Below are positions 34,422 through 42,582 of a stretch of 64,000 bases of DNA, piece by piece. Position numbers and translations under genes: made by a program. Positions within the stretch are counted from its first letter, which is position 1, and each line of letters opens with the position of its first letter. The stretch comes from DASRDB01 sp035652815 (GTDB lineage Bacteria > Chloroflexota > Ktedonobacteria > Ktedonobacterales > Ktedonobacteraceae): assembly GCA_035652815.1 (NCBI GenBank), contig DASRDB010000001.1:310001-374000 (forward strand), read 5' to 3'. The notes below the pieces were generated by a model. It searched no databases and was not told the origin of the DNA. It saw only the letters and a program-made list of their open reading frames with translations.

Positions 34422-35372
34422 ATGCAGCAATTCCAACCGCTTCCGTCATTTGATGAAGGTGGCATTGCAGGAACCAGGGACACACAGGCACAATCTTCCA
34501 CGCAGGAGTTGAAGCTTACCGGCCCACTATTGCTTTTAAACGGCAAGCAGCCGTTATTACATACAGATCAACTTTCATCGATTACCCGCACTACAGAGGA
34601 TCTGAAACCAGGAACCATTTCACTGACCTCGGCCTTGCAGGCTACAATGGGTACCAAAACGATAGGTCGCATCGTAGTCATACCTGGGGCCAGGACGCGC
34701 AAACGGCTCGCTCAATCGGCTCAGGCAACACATCGCCGTATGAGTACGCGCGTGAAACACGGCATCGTGCTGGCGGTGGTGGCGCTGATGTTCATTACCA
34801 CCCTCTTCACGCTTACTCCGCTTGCCACAGGACAAAGCCCGGCCCAGATTTTCTCAACTCTGGGCAACCTGATAAGTACGGGGCAACTCACCTCGCTTAT
34901 TCCAGCGCATGAAATGCCAACCAACGCAGGCGCTCAATCCACCACGCCCAATAATCCGACTCCGCCGCCGATGACACTGCCTAAGAGTCAGTACATCGCC
35001 ATCGCACAGCAGGATGCCATCGATGCAGGTATTCCCGCTGACTATTTCGTGCGCCAGATCAACAAAGAGAGCGGCTTCAATCCGAATGCTGTTTCTCCGG
35101 CAGGCGCGGAAGGAATCGCGCAGTTTGAACCGGGCACCGCCGCAGGACTCGGCATCAACCCCTGGGACCCGATACAGGCTCTACGCGCCGCCGCCCACCT
35201 GATGGCCAATTATTATCACCAGTACGGGAATGATTACGCAAAAGCCCTCGCCGCTTATAATGGCGGGCCTGGCACCGTACAATACGCCGTAAACACCTGT
35301 GGCGCTGCTAACTGGCTGAACTGCCTGCCGGGAGAAACACGGGCCTATATTTACGCGATTATGGGGATTTAA
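34422..35372 (+). CDS. Membrane-anchored lytic transglycosylase (SLT domain)
   Basis: Peptidoglycan-cleaving enzyme of 316 residues. A long N-terminal cytoplasmic region is followed by one transmembrane helix near residues 118-140 (VLAVVALMFITTLFTLTPLA) and a C-terminal SLT domain. The catalytic Glu is in INKESGFNPNA, followed by GAEGIAQFEPGTA and ALAAYNGGPGTV, the standard goose-lysozyme-like motifs. ATG 34422 is chosen for the GACGAGG six bases upstream; ATG 34407 is five codons earlier. Monocistronic. Confidence 0.9.
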   Translation: MQQFQPLPSFDEGGIAGTRDTQAQSSTQELKLTGPLLLLNGKQPLLHTDQLSSITRTTEDLKPGTISLTSALQATMGTKTIGRIVVIPGARTRKRLAQSAQATHRRMSTRVKHGIVLAVVALMFITTLFTLTPLATGQSPAQIFSTLGNLISTGQLTSLIPAHEMPTNAGAQSTTPNNPTPPPMTLPKSQYIAIAQQDAIDAGIPADYFVRQINKESGFNPNAVSPAGAEGIAQFEPGTAAGLGINPWDPIQALRAAAHLMANYYHQYGNDYAKALAAYNGGPGTVQYAVNTCGAANWLNCLPGETRAYIYAIMGI

Positions 35373-35404
35373 AGAGCTACTTTGCCTGTCATGCTGAACA
35401 AACT

Positions 35405-35474
35405 TGTCATGCTGAGCGCAGCGAAGCATCTGTGGTCGGCCACACGTGGATGCTTCGCTGCGCTCAGCATGACA
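35405..35474. repeat. TGTCATGCTGAG inverted-repeat element, copy 5 (variant)
   Basis: Arms TGTCATGCTGAGCGCAGCGA...GCATC and the matching GATGC...CAGCATGACA. Two positions differ from the main family and both are compensated in the opposite arm. Lies after the transglycosylase gene. Confidence 0.88.
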
Positions 35475-35488
35475 TAGGTTCGAGATGA

Positions 35489-36142
35489 CTACAAAGACGG
35501 GGGCAGGGAACCTGGAAGCATAACTCCCTGCTCCACCATCTTTACAAACATAGCGGCGATATCCTGCGGAGTATACTGCCCCCCCGGTTTATACCACTGC
35601 GAAAGCCAGTTGCACATCCCCAGCAGGCCAAAGGCGACAATTTTGGGATCGATATCAGGCGAAAATACGCTCGCCGCCTGTCCCTCTTCGATAATTCGCT
35701 CGAAATAGCGTTCGTATGCTTTCTTGCGCAGGATAATTTCCCGGGAAAACGGGCCGGTTAGATGGGGCTGCTCGCGGTAGAAAACGATCATGGCTGGCGA
35801 GCGGTCTGCCGCCACGCTGGTCTGATGCTCTATCGCCCGGCGCAGTTTCTCGGCGGGCGGCACATCCATTTCCACAATCCGGCGTAGTGGCCCCTCGCTG
35901 ACCGTCAGCACCGTCAAATAGATCAGGCGCAGTATCTCCTCTTTGTTTTTAATGTGGTAGTAAAACGCGCCTTTCGTTACGCCAAGCCTGTCCGCGATAT
36001 CCTCAAGGCTGGTTGCGCCAAAGCCGTTACGGGCGAAGAGTTCGGCTGCCGCCTCAACAATGGCTTGCTGTGTCAGGCGCACTCGCTTCTCCGGTTTCTT
36101 CTGCGCGGCTGGTAGCTGAACCGCTTTTCGTTCCTGCACCAT
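35489..36142 (-). CDS. TetR/AcrR-family regulator, probably of the paa operon
   Basis: A 217-residue repressor. A basic N-terminal arm precedes the HTH (residues 24-70: IVEAAAELFARNGFGATSLE, LGVTKGAFYYHIKNKEEIL). The C-terminal ligand domain is TetR_C-like, close to regulators of acyl-CoA and phenylacetate degradation. It is transcribed divergently from paaA with 200 bases between, the usual place for PaaR-type repressors responding to phenylacetyl-CoA. This role is inferred from position. Confidence 0.88.
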   Translation of the reverse strand: MVQERKAVQLPAAQKKPEKRVRLTQQAIVEAAAELFARNGFGATSLEDIADRLGVTKGAFYYHIKNKEEILRLIYLTVLTVSEGPLRRIVEMDVPPAEKLRRAIEHQTSVAADRSPAMIVFYREQPHLTGPFSREIILRKKAYERYFERIIEEGQAASVFSPDIDPKIVAFGLLGMCNWLSQWYKPGGQYTPQDIAAMFVKMVEQGVMLPGSLPPSL

Positions 36143-36157
36143 GTTCCATTGCTCTTT

Positions 36158-36185
36158 TCTACTGATCGTTTAAATATATCGTAGA
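36158..36185. promoter_or_regulatory. Imperfect dyad, possible TetR operator
   Basis: TCTACTGAT (36158-36166) and ATATCGTAGA (36176-36185) form an imperfect dyad just upstream of the TetR start codon, a position suited to autoregulation. Confidence 0.3.
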
Positions 36186-36263
36186 AGGATTTTGGGATTT
36201 TGTCAACCCATGAAACGACCAGGGCGACCAAACAAATATAGGGTTGCGCTGAAAACGTTCACC

Positions 36264-36292
36264 TTGACTTCCCACATATCGCATGTTATCAT
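36264..36292 (+). promoter_or_regulatory. Promoter of the paa operon
   Basis: TTGACT (36264-36269) and TATCAT (36287-36292) are exactly 17 bases apart, 49 bases before the paaA start. Confidence 0.7.
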
Positions 36293-36341
36293 TATACCAG
36301 TTGTTCAAATAGTGTGGCTTACCAGTGAAGGAGCGACGTGT

Positions 36342-37286
36342 ATGGCTTCGCCTGCGTTACAAAGCGAAGAGGCTCTGTTAAGCCGTATCCGCAAGCAGCA
36401 ACTCATCGAGTCGATTGACCATATGAGTCCCGTTTATCTTGAGGGCATGAAGCGTATCCTCACCGTTTCCGCAGATACCGAGTTGATTAGCGCACCGGCC
36501 TATTATCATGCCGCCGTTCACGCGCCCAATCTGAATAATTTTGGCTCGGCTATCTCCATCATTCAGGATGAATTGGGACACGCGCATATTGCCTATCGCC
36601 TGCTGCGCGACCTCGGCGTCGATACGGAACAGTTGATTTTTGAGCGCGACCCGCGTAATTTCAAGTATCCCTATGCCTTTGATGTACCCCTCGATAGCTG
36701 GGTCGAGCTGGTCGTCGCCAATGCCTTCTATGACCGGGCTGGCTATACCCTGCTCGGCGATGTCTACCAGAGTACGACCTTCGGCCCCTGGAAACGCGCC
36801 CTGGTGAAAGTGGACAAGGAAGAGACCTTCCACCTGCGACATGGCGAGCAGAACATGCGCAAGATCAACCAGGACCCCAGCGGACACGAGGAACTACAAC
36901 AGGCTGTTGACTGGATGTTCCTGCTGACCGTCGAGTGGTTCGGCCTGCCTGATGATCTCAAAAAGCATGGCGAGCAACTTGAATATGGCTTCAAGGGACA
37001 TAGCAACGACGAACTGCGCCAGATATGGATGTCTACAGCGGTGCCGCTCTGTAACGAACTGCACCTGAAGGTTCCGGCGCACTACGACGAGGAGCAGCAG
37101 AAATACGTTATCGACTGTCCCTTCCCGGCTTACTTCGACGCTAAAAACAAGCGGTGGGAAGGCCAATGCACCTGGGATGAGGTCATGAAACGCTGGAAGG
37201 CGCGCGGCCCCATGAATGATGAGTTCGTCGGCATGATTCAGCGCGGCAAGCGAGAGATGCTGCGCCTGTTGGAGCAGGATGCATGA
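36342..37286 (+). CDS. paaA: Phenylacetyl-CoA epoxygenase catalytic subunit PaaA
   Basis: Diiron subunit of the PaaABC(D)E multicomponent oxygenase that converts phenylacetyl-CoA to the ring-1,2-epoxide. 314 residues, the family length. It is a ferritin-like four-helix protein with two ExxH iron sites, QDELGHAH (Glu77, His80) and KEETFHLRHGEQ (Glu161, His164). ATG 36342 follows GAAGGAG; an upstream in-frame start at 36192 would add a non-homologous extension across the promoter. It is the first gene of a tightly overlapping operon, its stop overlapping the next start (ATGA). Confidence 0.94.
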   Translation: MASPALQSEEALLSRIRKQQLIESIDHMSPVYLEGMKRILTVSADTELISAPAYYHAAVHAPNLNNFGSAISIIQDELGHAHIAYRLLRDLGVDTEQLIFERDPRNFKYPYAFDVPLDSWVELVVANAFYDRAGYTLLGDVYQSTTFGPWKRALVKVDKEETFHLRHGEQNMRKINQDPSGHEELQQAVDWMFLLTVEWFGLPDDLKKHGEQLEYGFKGHSNDELRQIWMSTAVPLCNELHLKVPAHYDEEQQKYVIDCPFPAYFDAKNKRWEGQCTWDEVMKRWKARGPMNDEFVGMIQRGKREMLRLLEQDA

Positions 37287-37645
37287 TTTCGACCTTTGCC
37301 AGCTATCCTTCGTTGCGCACGCACGCGCCAGATGATCCAGCCTGCCCGGCGCTCTGGGACGCCCTGCGCGACGTGACCGATCCCGAAATACCGATCAGCG
37401 TGGTGGATATGGGCCTGATCGTCGATATCTCGCGACACGAAGGCACCGTTCATCTCAAGCTGACGTTCACGGCGATGGGCTGTCCGGCGATGGAGTTCAT
37501 CATGGATGACATTCGCGAGCGCCTGCTGAAGGAAGCCGACGTGCATGAGGTACAGTTCGAAATCGTCTGGGATCCGGTCTGGACAAAGGCCCGGCTCACC
37601 GAGGAAGGCATCGAGATTATGCGTACCTGGGGAGTTTCCGCATGA
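37283..37645 (+). CDS. paaD: PaaD N-terminal part: DUF59/MIP18-type iron-sulfur assembly protein
   Basis: A 120-residue protein equal to the DUF59 half of PaaD, which is thought to help assemble the Fe-S or diiron centre of the epoxygenase. ALRDVTDPEIPISVVDMGLI and the Cys in TAMGCPAMEFI are the family landmarks. In proteobacterial PaaD this domain is fused to a C-terminal zinc ribbon; here the protein stops after the DUF59 domain and the ribbon is encoded separately at 38676. It overlaps paaA and paaB by ATGA at both ends, implying coupled translation. Confidence 0.9.
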   Translation: MISTFASYPSLRTHAPDDPACPALWDALRDVTDPEIPISVVDMGLIVDISRHEGTVHLKLTFTAMGCPAMEFIMDDIRERLLKEADVHEVQFEIVWDPVWTKARLTEEGIEIMRTWGVSA

Positions 37646-37893
37646 ATAACACAACAACTACTACATCCCAATCCGGCGCGCAGCGTTCACGGCGCGAGGC
37701 GCTGAATGAAACGCGGGTCTGGCATGTCTATGCCCGGCGCAAGTATGACGAGCCACTACACGAAATCGGCAACGTGATGGCCGATGACGTCGAACTGGCA
37801 AAGGTCTACGCCCGCAGCATCTATGACGAGTTTAGCTGGATCGAGATGGTCATTATACCGCGCGATTGCATCGTGACGGTCATTGCGTCGTAG
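37642..37893 (+). CDS. paaB: Phenylacetyl-CoA epoxygenase subunit PaaB
   Basis: Small subunit of 83 residues that bridges PaaAC heterodimers in the epoxygenase complex. The family pattern is seen in WHVYARRKYDEPLHEIGNV, the alternating AKVYARSIYDE and the closing IIPRDCIVTV. The first 23 residues are a disordered Thr/Ser/Arg extension. Start overlaps the paaD stop; paaC follows after 11 bases. Confidence 0.92.
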   Translation: MNNTTTTTSQSGAQRSRREALNETRVWHVYARRKYDEPLHEIGNVMADDVELAKVYARSIYDEFSWIEMVIIPRDCIVTVIAS

Positions 37894-37904
37894 GGGGAGA
37901 GCAT

Positions 37905-38672
37905 ATGGCAACAGAAACACGAGTCAACAACGCCGCGCTGTTCGCGGTCCTGTCGTCGCTGGCCGACAACAAACAGGCCATCGGACGACGCTACGCCTAC
38001 TGGTGCAACGGCGCGCCCGCTTTAGAAGCTGCCGTTGCCGCCGCCGCCATGACCCAGGACGAACTGGGCCATGCTCGCACCCTCTATCCCCTGCTCGAAG
38101 ACTTCACGCAGGCAGAGGCCGACCCGTCGCAGGTCGAACCCATGACGCGCACCCTGCACTATCACCTCGCGTTCCTCGATAGCGATTTTCAAGGCTGGTC
38201 AGATTTCGTCGCCACCAATTTCCTGCTCGATACCGCGCTGACCACCTTCTTCGAGGCCGCGCAGAACTCAACCTACGAACCATTACGCGCCCGTTCGCGC
38301 AAGATCATACAAGAGGAACGGCTGCACTTCATTCATGCCGAGGGCTGGGTGCGGCGTCTGGCATACGCTGGCGGCGCGGTGCGGCAGGCCCTGCTGAACT
38401 CGCTGCAAGCCCTGTGGAACGAAACGCTGTGCTGGTTCGGGCCACAGAACGACCCGGCTATGCAACAACTCTATCGCGAGGGTATCATCGACGCCACGCC
38501 GGACGAATTGCGCCAACGCTACCTGCAAAAAATTCTGCCCACGCTCAACAGCCTGGGTATCGAGATGCCCGTGAAATTCAATGCTGATACAAAGCAGTGG
38601 GAGCCGGGCGCGGCGTTGCCCTGGAATAGCTGGAACGCCACCGGGCGAAGGCTCGAAGGGACACGGAGATAA
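37905..38672 (+). CDS. paaC: Phenylacetyl-CoA epoxygenase structural subunit PaaC
   Basis: Ferritin-like partner of PaaA, without an active diiron site in characterised enzymes, 255 residues. The helices TQDELGHARTLYPLLEDF and IQEERLHFIHAEGWVRRL are typical. ATG 37905 has GGGGAG five bases upstream; the frame is open earlier but overlaps paaB. Together with PaaA and PaaB it forms the oxygenase core. The electron-transfer reductase PaaE is not in the window. Confidence 0.93.
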   Translation: MATETRVNNAALFAVLSSLADNKQAIGRRYAYWCNGAPALEAAVAAAAMTQDELGHARTLYPLLEDFTQAEADPSQVEPMTRTLHYHLAFLDSDFQGWSDFVATNFLLDTALTTFFEAAQNSTYEPLRARSRKIIQEERLHFIHAEGWVRRLAYAGGAVRQALLNSLQALWNETLCWFGPQNDPAMQQLYREGIIDATPDELRQRYLQKILPTLNSLGIEMPVKFNADTKQWEPGAALPWNSWNATGRRLEGTRR

Positions 38673-38675
38673 GCT

Positions 38676-38906
38676 ATGGAAGCAGCAGGCCCACAAGTGC
38701 AATGTCCATATTGCGGCTCAACTCAAACCGAATTTTTCTCACTGTTCGGGCAGCAATTGCTGACGGTACAATATTACTGTACCGCCTGTCATACGCCCTT
38801 TGAATGCGTCAAAGACGACGACATTCTTGATGCTTACGTTCAACAACATTCAGCGGGTTCTGCCGCTGAAGTAGAACCTTTGCAACGAATGCGAAAGGAA
38901 GGTTAA
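38676..38906 (+). CDS. Stand-alone PaaD C-terminal zinc-ribbon protein
   Basis: A 76-residue protein, three bases after paaC. VQCPYCGSTQTEFFSLFGQQ and the second pair YCTACHTPFECVK reproduce the C-terminal zinc ribbon of classical PaaD (CPxCGS...FGST...YRCxxCxEPF). With the DUF59 protein at 37283 it would make up a complete PaaD from two chains. The short acidic tail after residue 50 has no counterpart I know. The start lies directly behind the paaC stop and the next gene follows within three bases, so it belongs to the operon. Confidence 0.85.
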   Translation: MEAAGPQVQCPYCGSTQTEFFSLFGQQLLTVQYYCTACHTPFECVKDDDILDAYVQQHSAGSAAEVEPLQRMRKEG

Positions 38907-38908
38907 CC

Positions 38909-39709
38909 ATGACAACCACATCTGAACGCACGCTGGTCAACTACACGGCGACCGATGGCGTAGCGGTGATCGAACTGACCAATCTACCCGCCAATACGTA
39001 TAGCTACGAGATGATGCGCCAGCTTGACGAGGCTATTTTGCAGGCGCGCTTCGACGAGAACGTGCATGTGCTGCTCATTCGCGGCGCGGGTGAGCGTTTC
39101 TTCTGCTCCGGCGCGGATATCGAGATGCTGAACTCGGTAACGCCCACCTTCAAGTACTATTTCTGCCTGCACGCCAACGAGACGCTGACGCGCCTGGAAC
39201 AGACCCCCAAACTGGTTATCGCCGCCCTGAACGGCCATACCGTCGGCGGCGGCCTCGAAATCGCTCTGGCCTGCGATATTCGTATCGCCAAACGCAACGC
39301 CGGGAAGGTCGGCCTGCCCGAAGTCAATCTCGGCGTACTCCCCGGCACAGGCGGCACGCAGCGCCTCGCTCGAGCCCTGCCGAAGAACAAGGCCATCGAA
39401 TTGATGACCGAAGGCAAGCTGATTAGCTTCGAGCAGGCCCTCGAACTGGGCCTCATCAACTACATCTTCGAAGCCGAAAACTACTGGGACGAGGTTCTGA
39501 ACTACGCCAAACAGTTCTGCCCGCCTAACAAGGCCTCGAAGGCCGTCGGTCGCATCAAACGCGCCGTCCAATCTGGCTCCGAAGTCTCCTTCTCCGAAAG
39601 TCTTGCCATCGAACGCGAACTGCAACAACTCCTCTTCCAGAGCGAAGACGCCAAAGAAGGTATCGCGGCGTATACCGAGAAACGCAAAGCGAATTTTAGC
39701 GGACGCTAA
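38909..39709 (+). CDS. Enoyl-CoA hydratase/isomerase (PaaF/PaaG-like)
   Basis: Crotonase-family enzyme of 266 residues, last gene of the paa operon, probably acting on a CoA-thioester after epoxide formation. The oxyanion-hole segments are FFCSGADIEML and HTVGGGLEIALACD; both catalytic Glu positions are present (GGGLEIA and GLPEVNLGVLPGTGG), which favours hydratase activity. GGAAGG precedes ATG 38909. Whether it is PaaF (hydratase) or PaaG (isomerase) cannot be decided from sequence. Confidence 0.9.
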   Translation: MTTTSERTLVNYTATDGVAVIELTNLPANTYSYEMMRQLDEAILQARFDENVHVLLIRGAGERFFCSGADIEMLNSVTPTFKYYFCLHANETLTRLEQTPKLVIAALNGHTVGGGLEIALACDIRIAKRNAGKVGLPEVNLGVLPGTGGTQRLARALPKNKAIELMTEGKLISFEQALELGLINYIFEAENYWDEVLNYAKQFCPPNKASKAVGRIKRAVQSGSEVSFSESLAIERELQQLLFQSEDAKEGIAAYTEKRKANFSGR

Positions 39710-39718
39710 ATCTGGTTT

Positions 39719-39905
39719 TGTAGGGACGTGCTGAGGAATGTTCACCAGCAAAACCAACAAGGTAATCATGTCATGCTGAGCGCAGCGAAGCATCTCTTGT
39801 CCCGAACGATTCGCGCGTCGGGATCGGAGATGCTTCGCTGCGCTCAGCATGACATGATACACATTACCTACTTTATCCGTAAAACATTGTAATCGCATCC
39901 CTACA
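39719..39905. repeat. Nested inverted-repeat element, copy 6
   Basis: Outer arms TGTAGGGACGTGCTGAGGAA (from 39719) and ...ATCGCATCCCTACA (to 39905) enclose the inner element 39768-39855, a TGTCATGCTGAG variant with both changed positions compensated. It separates the paa operon from the HicB gene. Confidence 0.85.
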
Positions 39906-39945
39906 GATAATGCGCTTTGTCCATGTAAAAGGTAGAGGTAGACCT

Positions 39946-40113
39946 ATGGAATTTCAGGTTATCCTGGAACCAGGCGACGAGGGCGGTTATACCGTCTATG
40001 TTCCCTCACTCCCCGGCTGCATCAGCGAAGGTGATACAAAAGAAGAGGCCCTACAAAATATCCGTGAAGCGATCAAACTCTACCTGGAACCTGTGGAAGA
40101 TGAAAAACAATAA
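39946..40113 (+). CDS. HicB-family antitoxin-like protein, orphan
   Basis: A compact 55-residue protein: MEFQVILEPGDEGGYTVYVP, then LPGCISEGDTKEEALQNIREAI, the partial RNase-H fold of HicB antitoxins. No DNA-binding tail and no HicA toxin gene accompany it. ATG 39946 is chosen because GAGGTAGACCT lies in front and the fold begins there; an ATG at 39910 adds 12 residues. Many such solo HicB proteins exist with unknown role. Confidence 0.82.
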   Translation: MEFQVILEPGDEGGYTVYVPSLPGCISEGDTKEEALQNIREAIKLYLEPVEDEKQ

Positions 40114-40164
40114 CAGGCAGAAATTGCATTGGACAAATTTCTTGTTCTGTTATAAGCTAAACGC

Positions 40165-40761
40165 ATGAGCAATATTCGCATTCGCCGCCACAATGATATC
40201 GTGTGGCTTTTTCTGGATAAGCCCCCGCTGAATATTCTTACGATAGAGATGCTGGATCAATTGACGGGGGCGATGCGCGAGGCGTTGCGGGAGCCGCCTG
40301 CTTTAGTGGTGATTATGGGCGCGGGTGATAAAGCTTTTTCGGCAGGGGTTGATATTCGCGATCACCTGGACGGGCGCGAAAAAGAGATGCTGCGCGCTGT
40401 CTATGATAATTGCGCCGCCTTCGAGGAGTTGCGTTCGCATGGTATTCCGACGGTCGCGCTGGTGAAGGGACACGCGCTGGGTGGCGGGTGCGAACTGGCC
40501 GCGCTCTGCGATACGGTGATCGCGCACGAAGATGCCTCATTTGGCCTGCCTGAGATCAATCTCGGCGTCTTTCCCCCCGTTGCTGCTGCCTATTTCCCCT
40601 CGCTCATTGGCATGAACGCCACCATGCGCCTGATACTCACAGGCGAAATCATCAACGCCAAAGAAGCTCTTCGACTTGGACTTGCCCATCAAGTCTTACC
40701 GGATCGACGCTTTCTTGCTGACGCGGAGCAATTGCTGACGATGTTGAAGCGGCCCTCGTAA
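40165..40761 (+). CDS. Short enoyl-CoA hydratase/isomerase family protein
   Basis: Crotonase-fold protein of 198 residues, about 55 shorter than usual because the C-terminal trimerisation helices are missing. KAFSAGVDIRDHLDGRE and HALGGGCELAALCD form the oxyanion hole, and GLPEINLGVFPPVAAA holds the second Glu. The AGVDIRDH form is reminiscent of dienoyl-CoA hydratases of benzoyl-CoA degradation, but this is only a resemblance. It follows the paa genes in the same direction, separated by a repeat and the HicB gene. Confidence 0.85.
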   Translation: MSNIRIRRHNDIVWLFLDKPPLNILTIEMLDQLTGAMREALREPPALVVIMGAGDKAFSAGVDIRDHLDGREKEMLRAVYDNCAAFEELRSHGIPTVALVKGHALGGGCELAALCDTVIAHEDASFGLPEINLGVFPPVAAAYFPSLIGMNATMRLILTGEIINAKEALRLGLAHQVLPDRRFLADAEQLLTMLKRPS

Positions 40762-40873
40762 CTTTCTTCTCCTTTACGTTTATTCTACAGAGAGGGCGGG
40801 GCAGAGCCTTACGCCCCTACCGGCTTTCCTGCCTATATGAATTTTAACAAAAGAACAAGGAATTCTCATCCCC

Positions 40874-40959
40874 TGTCATGCTGAGCGCAGCGAAGGATCT
40901 GCGGCGTCAGCACATGCATCGTCGGAGAACGCAGATCCTTCGCTGCGCTCAGCATGATA
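40874..40959. repeat. TGTCATGCTGAG inverted-repeat element, copy 7
   Basis: Arms TGTCATGCTGAGCGCAGCGA and ...CAGCATGATA; the first variable position carries the G/C variant, the second (GGATCT/AGATCC) the main-family state. Preceded at 40790-40820 by a GC-rich imperfect hairpin. Confidence 0.87.
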
Positions 40960-41092
40960 GGGCTGGATATGCCCCCTTTATTTATCAAACATCATAAGGC
41001 AAGGGAACTTTTTTCCTCGTTGGGACGTTCTGATACCAGGTAGAACTTATTGATACATATTCGTAGACTGTCAATTGTAAAGGAGTAGAAGA

Positions 41093-41602
41093 ATGCGTAG
41101 GATTTCGACAAAGCGGTACAATGCAGTACTGCTTGTGGGTTCGCTGCTTGCCCTGCTGGCGTTGATGCTGGCAGCATGTGGAGCCAATCCAGGCTCGGGC
41201 GGTGGGTCAACGGGGTCTGCTCCGGCAACACCGACACATATTGTAGTGAGTCCCAATGGCTGTCCCAGCACCACAGTCATCAACACCTCTCCGACGCCTG
41301 CAAACGTTGTGCTGAAGCCGTCCAATAGCGCTGCACCAGCTACCGCCCATGTCGGCGATGTGATAGAAGTTGATTTGCCCTTTGGCCACGCCTGGTCAGG
41401 CCCGACCAGCTCGCAGGGAGAACTACATCTACAGCCACCCGCCGGTTACGAACTAACTCCCGCGAAGTCCTGTGTCTGGCGCTTCACAGCCCAGGCTGCC
41501 GGTACCACACAGCTAAACTTCTATGGCAAGGCCATCTGCAAACCCGGCCAGATGTGCCCGCAGTATGTATTGAGCGTGCAGTTTACGGTCAATATTAAGT
41601 AA
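41093..41602 (+). CDS. Lipoprotein, possibly chagasin-like fold
   Basis: A 169-residue exported lipoprotein: basic start, hydrophobic core LLALLALMLAAC with lipobox Cys29, then a Gly/Ser/Thr/Pro linker. The C-terminal 95 residues (VGDVIEVDLPFGHAW ... FTAQAAGTTQLNFYGKA ... SVQFTVNI) resemble the immunoglobulin-like protease-inhibitor I42 (chagasin) pattern, but the GYxW signature is not clean. Three cysteines lie in the last 50 residues. Start ATG 41093 follows AAAGGAG. Function unassigned. Confidence 0.72.
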   Translation: MRRISTKRYNAVLLVGSLLALLALMLAACGANPGSGGGSTGSAPATPTHIVVSPNGCPSTTVINTSPTPANVVLKPSNSAAPATAHVGDVIEVDLPFGHAWSGPTSSQGELHLQPPAGYELTPAKSCVWRFTAQAAGTTQLNFYGKAICKPGQMCPQYVLSVQFTVNIK

Positions 41603-41620
41603 CGTTTCGTGAATTACTTT

Positions 41621-41667
41621 GGAGATGAAGAGAATGCCGCCCGACAGGCGGCATTCTCTTCATCTCC
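41621..41667. terminator. Bidirectional terminator-like hairpin
   Basis: Perfect 21-base arms (41621-41641 and 41647-41667) containing GATGAAGAGAATGCCGCC with a five-base loop, between the convergent lipoprotein and DHFR-like genes. No T tract. Confidence 0.6.
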
Positions 41668-41685
41668 GGGGTTGCAGTTATCATG

Positions 41686-42261
41686 CTATTCTTTCGGCTG
41701 ATAGGTAAGCAGAACCACGCCAGAAGGATGCGTTTTGGCGCTGGCGAGCTTCAGCCTTACCCGTTCCTTGATATCTTGGAAGAGGGGTTTGCCGCCCCCT
41801 AAAATCACTGGATGGACGAGCAGTTGATATTCGTCGATCAAGCCCAGGTTGGTCAGGATGCGTACCACGCTGGCGCTGCCGTAGATCACGATATCGCGTC
41901 CCGGCTCCTGTTTCAGTTGCTCGATGTCTGCTGGGGTAACTTCTCTCAGCAGCGTGGAATTGTTCCACTCCGCGCTTTCAAGTGTCCGGGAAACGACCAC
42001 CTTACGCATAGCATTCAACTTGCGGGCGTACATTTTCTCGCCCTCTGAGGCAGCAGGATTGTCAGGGACATGAGGCCAGGAGCCAGCAAAACTTTGATAC
42101 GTCACTCGTCCGAGCAAAAGCGTATCGGCCTGGCTGACCAGTTCGTACTCGTAGTTGCCCATCGCTTCATCGTAGAGTTCCCCGATCCAGTCCATTTCTC
42201 CATTGGGGCCTGCAACGTAGCCGTCAAGGGTAATCCACATGGTGACAATAATTTTTCTCAT
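41686..42261 (-). CDS. Dihydrofolate-reductase-family (RibD C-terminal-like) protein
   Basis: A 191-residue reductase-like protein. ITLDGYVAGPNGEMDW, TLLLGRVTYQSFAGSWP, VVVSRTLESAEWNN, IVIYGSASVVRIL and VHPVILGGGKPLF follow the RibD-C/YyaP-YwjB subgroup, in which NADPH binding is likely but folate activity is not. ATG 42261 has a GGA some distance upstream. Physiological role unknown. Confidence 0.9.
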   Translation of the reverse strand: MRKIIVTMWITLDGYVAGPNGEMDWIGELYDEAMGNYEYELVSQADTLLLGRVTYQSFAGSWPHVPDNPAASEGEKMYARKLNAMRKVVVSRTLESAEWNNSTLLREVTPADIEQLKQEPGRDIVIYGSASVVRILTNLGLIDEYQLLVHPVILGGGKPLFQDIKERVRLKLASAKTHPSGVVLLTYQPKE

Positions 42262-42556
42262 CAGGAATTGCTTTCCTTTCTCACGTGTTCAGGCTCATAC
42301 TTACATTCACCTTCCTCATTGTTCTCTGATGACCTCGCGCTCTTTATTCTCCTTCCTCATAAGTATACCTGCCTTTTCCTCTACGACGAATGGTAACAGA
42401 GATGATAATCCAAAAGGTACTCGCACCGTTTCTGCTCTATAGCTGGCAGGAAGTATTGTATCTGAGCAACTTGCTATGGCAGCTTCATTAACAGATCATC
42501 TTTTTTAACTTTTGATTTGCAAGTGATCTTACTGTCTTATTCTTTTGACAGCCCAC
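42262..42556. other. AT-rich spacer without recognisable gene
   Basis: Between the divergently ending DHFR-like gene and the ABC permease terminator; no ORF with family resemblance, no repeat. Confidence 0.4.
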
Positions 42557-42582
42557 AAAAGCGGAAAACAATTCTCCGCTTT
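42557..42582 (-). terminator. Terminator of the ABC transporter operon
   Basis: On the minus strand AAGCGGA pairs with TCCGCTT and is followed by TTT, overlapping the permease stop codon. Confidence 0.6.

Noticed and set aside
38984..39898. 304-codon minus-strand frame opposite the crotonase gene
   Set aside because: Antisense to a well-conserved enoyl-CoA hydratase; no family resemblance and it starts inside a repeat.
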